37,572 nucleotides of DNA from Clostridiales bacterium UBA1770 (GTDB lineage: Bacteria > Bacillota > Clostridia > Oscillospirales > CAG-272): positions 1 through 37,572 of the forward strand of contig DCGU01000036.1 in NCBI GenBank assembly GCA_002315325.1, given 5' to 3'. Within the stretch, counting starts at the first letter, position 1; each line of letters starts with the position of its first letter. Shown here piece after piece: positions 1 through 6,269 of this stretch. The notes below the pieces were generated by a model that saw only the letters and a list, made by a program, of their open reading frames with translations, did not search any database and had not been told where the DNA came from. Both the position numbers and the translations under genes were made by a program.

Positions 1-4
1 CAAC

Positions 5-39
5 AAAAGAACCGTCTTGCAACCAAGGCGGTTCTTTTT
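5..39. terminator. Bidirectional rho-independent terminator
   Basis: A stem pairs GAACCG (9-14) with CGGTTC (29-34), with further pairing inward and an A-run before and a T-run after, so it can act on either strand. On the minus strand it lies downstream of the GH110-like gene and would end that transcript after the hairpin array. Confidence 0.8.
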
Positions 40-58
40 GATTTTTGAACTATCAAAC

Positions 59-156
59 GCGCGAAGCGCACATCACTTGGCATAGCCAAACATCACGCAC
101 GCAGTGCACCGATCGTTCCATGCAATGGAACACATCGTTTCCTGCGTCTGCGCAGG
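59..156. repeat. Array of five short hairpins with a near-constant spacer
   Basis: Five perfect hairpins follow one another: GCGC-gaa-GCGC (59-69), TTGGC-ata-GCCAA (77-89), GCAC-gca-GTGC (97-107), GTTCCAT-gca-ATGGAAC (115-131) and CCTGCG-tctg-CGCAGG (141-156). Spacers 1 and 2 are both ACATCAC; the next are ACCGATC and ACATC. Stem sequences differ while loops are three or four bases. The array abuts the stop codon of the GH110-like gene and would form its 3' untranslated region. Function unknown. Confidence 0.75.
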
Positions 157-1797
157 TTAGTTGTTTCCCAAAACCTGCTTTTCCGTTTCCCGCTCGACCA
201 GGGCGTCGGGGGCGTCAATGGCGCCGCTGTTGTACAGGTGGACTGTCATACGTTGGCCGTTCGCATTGCGGTTGGCGATAAAGCGGATATCGTCGGTGTA
301 GCGCAAATTCATGGGGCGGTCGGTGGTAAAGGTACAGTTTTCCACCGTGAGGTGCTTGTGGTAATACTTTTCTTTGTCCGTGACACGTACCTCGGGGCAG
401 GCGTATATATTGGCTGCCGGCCCGACGAAATAGGTGTTGCGAATCGTCATATCCGTGCAGGGACTCGATTCATACCAGAACGTCGCATCCCCCGTGAGCC
501 AGAACGGCCGCTCGGTCACGCAATCTTCCACCAAGATTTTGCCGCGCGTTTGGAAACGCAGGTGGGTATTGCAGCGGGCAAAGCGGCAGCGGCGCAGCGT
601 CAGGTCACAGTTGCCGAACAGGTTTTCCAACAAATCGCCCGTCTGCACGCCGACGGGGGCGGTATCCAGCGTCAGTTCCGCCGTGAACTGATCCAGCAGT
701 TTGACGGCCGTGACTTTATGGCGGGAGCGCTCCTCCATCGTGTTCTCCACGTGGATGGCAACCTCGTCACCGACGTCGGCCAAATTGCTGTACTGCGTCA
801 CACCGTGCGAGGTAATCTTGACCGTTAAACGATTGCCCTGTATGTCCGTGATGATTTGGTACTGCCCGTGAATATTGAGGATATCGTCCATGACGTCCTC
901 GATGATGCAGTCCTCCATCAGAAAAGAACCGCCGTTGGTGATGCCGTGAATGCCGTCGGCCGAGTTGGTCAACAGTCCGTGCGACTTTTCATCGCGGAAC
1001 ATATTGACCTGCCGCAGCGTCACGTTCTGACAATGCAGGGGCAAAATGCCCATGGAATTGGTGTTGACCAGGCGCACGTTTTCCAGCGTCACGTCACGGC
1101 AGGACTGCAGCAGCACGCCGGGATAGAAGCGCCCGCCGTGCTCGATGGCCAGCAGGGCGCCGGGACGCCAGGCGTCGTTGAGTTTGGCCCCGTCGACCGT
1201 GCGGAAGATGACGTCCTCCCCGGCGGTCTCCACCACGTATTGCACCGGGTGGAAGCACAGATTCATGCCTTCCGGCAGTTTCGGGCCGACGATGCCGAGG
1301 GTAATACCCGTGCCGTCCCCCGTCGCGTTATCGAAGAACTGGAAGAACATCTGTCTTTCAAACAGGTGGTCGTCCTCCCATTCGTCGCAATAAGGGATGA
1401 GACGCCCGTCCTGCACGCGGCAGGGGAAATCGGCGGAGAAATGCACGCGGGCCCAATTCTCCCCGACCTCCAGCACGGCCCCTTCGCTGAACAGGCCGCG
1501 GTTATATTCGATATTGACGTTTTTCAGCGTCACGTGATTGCAGCGATAAAACGTAACCGGCTGCAGCATGCCGTACAACCGCAGCGTAGCGCCGCCGAAA
1601 TCGACGGTGACGTTTTCCAGGTTCTCGGCAAAAATCGCGCTCTCCGAGGTTTTCAAAATATCATTGAAATAGTTGATACACCACGGGTCGTTCAGAACGG
1701 CACCGTCGCCGGCGTGCACCTCGTACAGGGCTTTATCGCCGCGATAATAGGTATTACTTTGTGTCAAACGTCCGATTTTCAAAACTGTTTCCTTCAT
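157..1797 (-). CDS. GH110-like right-handed beta-helix alpha-1,3-galactosidase
   Basis: The protein of 546 residues consists of repeated short beta-strand turns (NVTLRQVN, DVTLENVR and DMTIRNTY types) typical of a right-handed parallel beta-helix. It has an ADG motif with Asp281 and an MDD motif with Asp304 and Asp305 followed by NIHGQY. The spacing of these three aspartates (23 and 24 residues) equals that of the catalytic Asp321/344/345 I recall for a marine GH110 enzyme, a family that removes alpha-1,3-linked galactose from blood-group-B or linear glycans. The start at 1797 is chosen because AGGAGA lies just upstream; the longer reading frame to 1902 has no such site. No signal peptide, so a cytoplasmic location is inferred. 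It is transcribed away from the ConA-like/GH36 pair, which may share substrate. Substrate specificity is not provable here. Confidence 0.72.
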   Translation of the reverse strand: MKETVLKIGRLTQSNTYYRGDKALYEVHAGDGAVLNDPWCINYFNDILKTSESAIFAENLENVTVDFGGATLRLYGMLQPVTFYRCNHVTLKNVNIEYNRGLFSEGAVLEVGENWARVHFSADFPCRVQDGRLIPYCDEWEDDHLFERQMFFQFFDNATGDGTGITLGIVGPKLPEGMNLCFHPVQYVVETAGEDVIFRTVDGAKLNDAWRPGALLAIEHGGRFYPGVLLQSCRDVTLENVRLVNTNSMGILPLHCQNVTLRQVNMFRDEKSHGLLTNSADGIHGITNGGSFLMEDCIIEDVMDDILNIHGQYQIITDIQGNRLTVKITSHGVTQYSNLADVGDEVAIHVENTMEERSRHKVTAVKLLDQFTAELTLDTAPVGVQTGDLLENLFGNCDLTLRRCRFARCNTHLRFQTRGKILVEDCVTERPFWLTGDATFWYESSPCTDMTIRNTYFVGPAANIYACPEVRVTDKEKYYHKHLTVENCTFTTDRPMNLRYTDDIRFIANRNANGQRMTVHLYNSGAIDAPDALVERETEKQVLGNN

Positions 1798-1859
1798 ACC
1801 GTCTTCTCCTGTTTTACGTTTTAACTCGTCCCCGCACGGGGCGTATTTTCTTATTGATA

Positions 1860-1889
1860 ATTGTAACACAATCGGCGGAACTTTGACAA
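1860..1889 (-). promoter_or_regulatory. Sigma-A promoter for the GH110-like gene
   Basis: Read on the minus strand: TTGTCA (1889-1884), an 18-bp spacer and TACAAT (1865-1860). It stands back to back with the plus-strand promoter at 1896-1924; the two -35 boxes are six bases apart. Confidence 0.55.
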
Positions 1890-1895
1890 GACCGC

Positions 1896-1924
1896 TTGAC
1901 AATACCGGGAAAAAAGTCCATAAT
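1896..1924 (+). promoter_or_regulatory. Sigma-A promoter for the ConA-like/GH36 operon
   Basis: TTGACA (1896-1901), exactly 17 bases, then CATAAT (1919-1924), followed by the palindrome at 1923-1938 and the ribosome site at 1965-1970. Confidence 0.65.
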
Positions 1925-1979
1925 ACAATCGGTTGTATAATACGAAATAAAAACCATCAATTTGAAAGGATATTACGTC

Positions 1980-2609
1980 ATGTTAGAACTGATGCAAAAA
2001 ACCATCACCCCCGAAAAATGTGAAATTCTGTACGACCGCCCTTTTACGGCGCAGAGCCTTGCCGAGGATTTTGATATCAAAACCGGCAAATGGTACGTCG
2101 ACGATCAGGGATGGCTGGTCGGTGAAAACCGTGAGAACTCCCCCGGTATGGTCATTTCCAAGGGCGACTACTTCGGCCCCGTTTTGATGGAAGTGGACTG
2201 CGCCACCATTCTCCCCGCCACGCACGACATCAACGTCATGTGGCACGGCAGCTGGAACGAGGATATCAACCAGCGTCACGTGGCCTACGTGGCCGGTATC
2301 CAGGGCTGGTGGGACGGCAAAGTCGGCTTTGAAAAATCGCCCCAGTATACGTTCTGCTGCGGCACGCAGCTCTTCCCCTTCGAACCCGGACGCGAATATC
2401 ACTTTACCGTCGGCGATGACAACGGTCATATTTTCGTTGCCGTGGACGGCAAGCTCGTCCTGGAAATCAAAGACCCCAACCCCATCGACAACCGTGCCTA
2501 CGGTAAAATCGGTTTCGAGGCCTACTGCTCCAAACTGAAGTTCAAAAACCTTAAGATTCGCCGCCTTGTGATGGATCCCAACCCCAAACGCTACGAGCCG
2601 GAGTTTTAA
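1980..2609 (+). CDS. Cytoplasmic concanavalin-like (3-keto-disaccharide hydrolase/DUF1961-type) protein
   Basis: The 209-residue protein reads as a single beta-sandwich of the concanavalin A-like/LamG superfamily: a GxWxVDDQGWLVGE opening, a central WHGSWNED segment, and a closing stretch with VAVDGKLVLEIKDPNP and KIGFEAYCSKLKFKNLKI, the usual last strands of 3-keto-disaccharide hydrolase and DUF1961 domains. No signal peptide is present. The ATG at 1980 is preferred over the TTG at 1962 because AAAGGA (1965-1970) sits nine bases before it. It is the first gene of a two-gene operon with the GH36 enzyme. A role in binding or cutting a sugar is inferred; catalytic residues are not identifiable by eye. 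Confidence 0.6.
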   Translation: MLELMQKTITPEKCEILYDRPFTAQSLAEDFDIKTGKWYVDDQGWLVGENRENSPGMVISKGDYFGPVLMEVDCATILPATHDINVMWHGSWNEDINQRHVAYVAGIQGWWDGKVGFEKSPQYTFCCGTQLFPFEPGREYHFTVGDDNGHIFVAVDGKLVLEIKDPNPIDNRAYGKIGFEAYCSKLKFKNLKIRRLVMDPNPKRYEPEF

Positions 2610-2621
2610 TCGTTTGGCAAA

Positions 2622-2673
2622 TCAATTGTAAAACTGTGTTTTCCAATTGAAAACTTCTGCCCTTTACAATTGA
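2622..2673. repeat. 52-bp palindromic repeat, full copy 1
   Basis: Perfect 11-bp terminal inverted repeats TCAATTGTAAA (2622-2632) and TTTACAATTGA (2663-2673) enclose an inner hairpin GTTTTC-caatt-GAAAAC (2638-2654). It lies between two co-transcribed genes. Related copies are at 17192-17244 (full), 18343-18380 (right half) and 31864-31890 (left half). Confidence 0.75.
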
Positions 2674-2704
2674 CGAATACTTTGGGTGTAAAGGAGACAA
2701 CACC

Positions 2705-4666
2705 ATGCCGTATCAACCGCAAGCCGAAAAAGAGGATTTTATGATGGCCATTCGCAAATTGAATTATGCGTCTGCCGCTTCCCTGCCCCTGCATTTCAAG
2801 CTCGGCGACCGCGACGTGCGCGGCATTCCCGAGGATTTTAACCCCAAGACGTCCACGTCTTTTTTGGATGCCAATATCGTCCGCACCGAAATCATCGGGG
2901 AAAAGGACGGGCTGGAAATCCGTGCCGAGGTACTGGAGTACCGCGACTTTCCCACGGTGGAGTATACCGTTTGGTTTACCAACCGCGGCAAAAAGGCGAC
3001 GGCCGTACTGTCCGAGATTAACGCCCTGGAGCACGAGTTCTGCGGGGAAAATCCCGTTTTGGTGCACGGCACGGGCGATACCTGGAACACCGAGGGGTAT
3101 AAGTTTGCCCGCACACCCATCACGGCACAGGGCTATACGCTGGCGCCCGAGGATACCGGGCTGTCCTGCACGGGTGCCTACCCCTTTATGCGTCTTTGCT
3201 TTGCCGACCAAATATTGACCTGCGCCATCGGCTGGAGCGGCACCTGGAAGGCCGACTTCCGCGCCACACCGCTCGGTGTCGTTATGACGGCGGGCCAAAA
3301 ATATACCGCTTTCAAAATACTGCCGGGCGAAACCATGCGCACGCCGCGCATCTGTCTGCAGGTGACCTTGGGTGACGAAACCCGTGCCATGAATACCTGG
3401 CGCCGCTTCTTCCGTGCCCACGTTATGCCGCGGCAATGGGGCAAACCCGTACCGAGCAAGCTCTGCATGCACGTGCACGGCTACAACGGGTGCGAGCACA
3501 CCGGCGGCACCGAGGACAACCAGCTGTTCGGCCTGCATAAATATATGGAACGCGGCATCAAACCCGATTTGTGGTGGTACGACGCCGGCTTCTATACCTG
3601 CAAAGAACCGACCTGGGTCAACGTCGGCACCTGGAAAGAGGACCCCGTGCGCTGGCCGCACAACGGCCTGGGCATCTTAGGCGAAGAGTGTGCCAAAAAC
3701 GGCATCGATTTTATGCTGTGGTTTGAACCGGAACGCGTGGCCCGCGGGACCGAACTGGACCTGGAACACCACGACTTCCTTTTGACGTTTAAAAACGCCA
3801 AGCCCGACGAATGGATGCTGCTCAATCTGGGCAACTCGGCGGCGCGCAACTGGATGATTGAGCGGGTCGACGCCCTGATTAAAAAGTGGCATATCACGGT
3901 ATACCGTCAGGACTGTAATTTCAATCATTATCTGTATTGGCGCGATAACGAAGCCCCCGACCGCCTGGGTGCACTCGAAAACCTGGCCGTGCAGGGCTAT
4001 TACGCCTACTGGGATGCGCTGCTGTTGCGCAACCCCGGCCTGATTATCGACTCCTGTGCCGGCGGCGGCCGCCGCAACGACCTGGAAACGCTGCGCCGTG
4101 CGGTTGTCTTCCACCCCACCGACGTCGGTCTGTACGACCCGGCCCAGCGCCAAAAGCAGCAGCTGGCCCTGTTCGAATGGGCGCCTTATTTCCGCCAGCA
4201 CGCCATGAACGATGACGACGGCAACATGCACGACGCGTCGCAATGGCTGCACGCGCTAACGCCGGCCGTCACGATGTCCGCACCCTGTTGGATGAAGGAG
4301 GAGACCTTTGCCCTTGCCCGTAAGATGATTCCCGTTTGGCGCCGTGCCGCCGATCTGGAACTGTCGGGTGATTATTACCCGCAGATGCAGACTATATACG
4401 ACGCCGAGCTGACGACCTTCTTCTGCACCCACTTCTACGACCCGGACACGGACGAGGGCTTCGTACTGTTCATTCGCAACGGCGATTGTGAACAGGATGC
4501 TTTCACCGCGCACACGGCCCTGCGTGAAAGCACGACCTACCGCGTGGAAAATCCCGTCACCGGGGAAACGTATACCAAGACCGGTGCGGAACTGGCCACC
4601 TTTACCCAGGCGCTGCAAAAGAACGAGGCGGCGCTGTGGTTCTTTGCCCCCGTCGGCAAAGCCTAA
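2705..4666 (+). CDS. GH36 alpha-galactosidase
   Basis: The 653-residue protein has the GH36 layout: an N-terminal beta-sandwich (about residues 1-250), a catalytic (beta/alpha)8 barrel and a small C-terminal sheet. Barrel motifs are WWYDAGFY, FMLWFEPERV, VYRQDCNF with the expected nucleophile Asp403, and SCAGGGRRNDLETLRR with the expected acid/base Asp459. In this family these two aspartates perform retaining hydrolysis of alpha-galactosides such as melibiose or raffinose. There is no signal peptide, consistent with cytoplasmic action on imported sugars. AAAGGAGA stands eight bases before the ATG. It is cotranscribed with the concanavalin-like gene and near a second alpha-galactosidase-type gene (157-1797). 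Other GH36 activities (N-acetylgalactosaminidase, transglycosylation) cannot be excluded. Confidence 0.88.
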   Translation: MPYQPQAEKEDFMMAIRKLNYASAASLPLHFKLGDRDVRGIPEDFNPKTSTSFLDANIVRTEIIGEKDGLEIRAEVLEYRDFPTVEYTVWFTNRGKKATAVLSEINALEHEFCGENPVLVHGTGDTWNTEGYKFARTPITAQGYTLAPEDTGLSCTGAYPFMRLCFADQILTCAIGWSGTWKADFRATPLGVVMTAGQKYTAFKILPGETMRTPRICLQVTLGDETRAMNTWRRFFRAHVMPRQWGKPVPSKLCMHVHGYNGCEHTGGTEDNQLFGLHKYMERGIKPDLWWYDAGFYTCKEPTWVNVGTWKEDPVRWPHNGLGILGEECAKNGIDFMLWFEPERVARGTELDLEHHDFLLTFKNAKPDEWMLLNLGNSAARNWMIERVDALIKKWHITVYRQDCNFNHYLYWRDNEAPDRLGALENLAVQGYYAYWDALLLRNPGLIIDSCAGGGRRNDLETLRRAVVFHPTDVGLYDPAQRQKQQLALFEWAPYFRQHAMNDDDGNMHDASQWLHALTPAVTMSAPCWMKEETFALARKMIPVWRRAADLELSGDYYPQMQTIYDAELTTFFCTHFYDPDTDEGFVLFIRNGDCEQDAFTAHTALRESTTYRVENPVTGETYTKTGAELATFTQALQKNEAALWFFAPVGKA

Positions 4667-4719
4667 CCCCCCGCCCTTGCCGTCATCGGCAAGAATCGTA
4701 TAGTTTACAGTCTAATTTG

Positions 4720-4760
4720 GCACGTTTCCTGCCGCTATCGGCAAGAAACGTGCTGTTTTT
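4720..4760 (+). terminator. Rho-independent terminator after GH36
   Basis: GCACGTTTC (4720-4728) pairs with GAAACGTGC (4745-4753), with an inner TGCCG/CGGCA stem, followed by TGTTTTT. A smaller hairpin CTTGCC-gtcatc-GGCAAG lies just upstream at 4676-4693 and shares the TGCCG/CGGCA core. Confidence 0.85.
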
Positions 4761-4834
4761 ATTGGCAGGATTGTTGATTTCCTGCCGATAGTGTCGCAAA
4801 GAAATGATCATGCTGCGCAGTTAATAACGTTTCC

Positions 4835-4848
4835 CGTTTTTAAAAACG
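4835..4848. promoter_or_regulatory. Perfect 14-bp palindrome upstream of a promoter
   Basis: CGTTTTTAAAAACG at 4835-4848 ends 18 bases before the -35 box at 4867. It could be an operator or an AT-rich upstream element; no regulator is identified. Confidence 0.35.
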
Positions 4849-4866
4849 AAAATCGTTCATTTTGCG

Positions 4867-4895
4867 TTGACGAAGGGCAACGATTGGAGTACAAT
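4867..4895 (+). promoter_or_regulatory. Sigma-A promoter for the M14 peptidase-like gene
   Basis: TTGACG (4867-4872), 17 bases, TACAAT (4890-4895). It is followed 61 bases later by the start codon at 4957. Confidence 0.65.
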
Positions 4896-4956
4896 AGGGA
4901 CGATACAAACGGTGATGACCGGCGCTTCCGCCGCACACCCCGAAAGGAGAATAACG

Positions 4957-6000
4957 ATGAACTTCCCCGCTTGTCCCGCCTTTTGGAAAACGTCCAACGA
5001 GGCGATTGAAAACCTGTATCAAACGGCCCAAAAAGCCGAGAAAACCATATTAACGACAACGCCCGGCGGGCGCCCTGTCTATTGCCTGTCCTACGGCCCC
5101 TCCAACGCAGGTACCGCACGCATGGCCAACTGGTCAAGTGCGCTCGGTTCGCAGGATCCCTCCTGCTATGCCGACCCCAAAACCAAAGTGCCGACGCTGG
5201 TCCTCATCGGCGCCGAGCACGGACAGGAAACCGAAGGCACGGCGGCACTGTACAACCTGGTCACGCTGTTGGAAACGGGCAAAGACGCCGCCGGCAACAC
5301 CAATGGCCCGTTGCTTGCTCTGTGTCAAAATATCCGTTTGGTCATCGTGCCGATTGCCAACCCGGACGGCCGTGCGCGCGTCCTGCCCGAGGCCATCATT
5401 GGACTGAAACAATACGACCTGCGTTATTGGGGCCAGGGGACCTGGGCCGACGGCAGTCTGTGCGGCTGGCCGGAATGCAAGAAGATTCACCCCATCAAGG
5501 ACGCCGTCGACTTTTTGGGCGGCTACTATAACGACGACGGCATCAATTTGATGCACGACGATTTCTTTGCCCCCCTGGCTTGCGAGACCAAAGCCCTGCT
5601 CGACCTGTGCGAGTGCGAGCGTGCCGACGTGGTCATTCACCTGCACGGCGGCGGCGACTCCAAGGGCAACTTGATGCAGACGTCCTATATGTCAAAACCG
5701 GCGCAGGCCATTGTGGAAAAGCTGGCTTCTGCCTGCTACGAACACGGCAAGGCCGAGGGACTGGAGTTTGTCGGTCCCCACGCCTGCGGGCTGGACGACG
5801 GTCCCGTGCCGGGTGCCTTTAACCTGGCTTCCGCCGCTCACCACAAATGCGGTGCCGTTTCCTTCGTGTACGAGTCCAACGAGTGCATCATCGACGAACC
5901 CGGTCCGAAACTGACGCACGAGCAGGTCACGCGCATGCATTTCATCGTCTTCGAGGAGACGCTCAAGGTGCTGCAGAATCGCGAATATCGGTATATTTAA
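4957..6000 (+). CDS. M14-family zinc carboxypeptidase-like protein
   Basis: The 347-residue protein carries the metal-site signature of M14 carboxypeptidases: GAEHGQETEG with zinc ligands His88 and Glu91, NPDGRAR, then VIHLHGGG with the third ligand at His228 or His230, and a late glutamate in FVYESNECI (Glu306 or Glu309) that could be the catalytic base. M14 enzymes remove C-terminal amino acids or cleave amide bonds in cell-wall or modified peptides. No signal peptide or prodomain is present, so it is probably cytosolic. The ATG at 4957 is preceded by AAAGGAGA (4943-4950); the longer frame to 4867 would overlap the promoter. Its place among glycan enzymes suggests a role on glycopeptides, which is inference. 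Confidence 0.72.
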   Translation: MNFPACPAFWKTSNEAIENLYQTAQKAEKTILTTTPGGRPVYCLSYGPSNAGTARMANWSSALGSQDPSCYADPKTKVPTLVLIGAEHGQETEGTAALYNLVTLLETGKDAAGNTNGPLLALCQNIRLVIVPIANPDGRARVLPEAIIGLKQYDLRYWGQGTWADGSLCGWPECKKIHPIKDAVDFLGGYYNDDGINLMHDDFFAPLACETKALLDLCECERADVVIHLHGGGDSKGNLMQTSYMSKPAQAIVEKLASACYEHGKAEGLEFVGPHACGLDDGPVPGAFNLASAAHHKCGAVSFVYESNECIIDEPGPKLTHEQVTRMHFIVFEETLKVLQNREYRYI

Positions 6001-6019
6001 AATTCTTGCTTTTTTGATT

Positions 6020-6205
6020 TTTCAGCCGCATGAAAAAGAGTGCAGAATGGACGAAAGCCTAGCGTCGCCGTACCTACGTACGGCAGTCGACGGCTTTCGT
6101 TCATAGCAAAAAACATACAAAGGATGGAATTTTTGACCGTCAGGGCAAAAATCATCCGCAGAATATAAAAAGCTGTAGAGAGCTAAACCGAAAAGTTTTT
6201 TGACA
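6020..6205 (+). ncRNA. Structured non-coding RNA candidate (raiA-like)
   Basis: A gene-free stretch before the PL8 gene with two strong hairpins. Hairpin 1 (6047-6104) pairs ATGGACGAAAGCC with GGCTTTCGTTCAT, with inner CGTCG/CGACG and CCGTAC/GTACGG stems. Hairpin 2 (6122-6157) pairs GGATG and ATTTTTG with CAAAAATCATCC across a two-base bulge. The one non-Watson-Crick pair in hairpin 1 is a G-U pair only if the plus strand is transcribed. The flanks (CAGCCGCATGAAA, and the GGAATTTTTGAC segment followed by GGGCAAA) recall, from memory, the raiA-type RNA of Firmicutes. That assignment is uncertain and needs a covariance-model search. Boundaries are approximate. Confidence 0.45.
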
Positions 6206-6269
6206 ATAAAACCAATTATTTGTTTTTTGCGATCTGTGCCTTTTTCAAGTGGCTCATTCGGAGGGAAAA

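Larger units (their letters stand above)
1860..1938. promoter_or_regulatory. Two related operator-like palindromes at divergent promoters
   Basis: ATTGT-AAC-ACAAT followed by CGG lies at 1860-1875 over the minus-strand -10 box. ATACAA-TCGG-TTGTAT lies at 1923-1938 at the plus-strand start region. Both contain ACAATCGG in the same orientation. The layout suggests one repressor controlling both transcripts; no regulator gene of an obvious matching type is adjacent. Confidence 0.45.

Noticed and set aside
6249..6269. GTG 6249 as the start of the PL8 gene
   Set aside because: The GGAGGG ribosome site lies after it and is correctly placed for ATG 6270.
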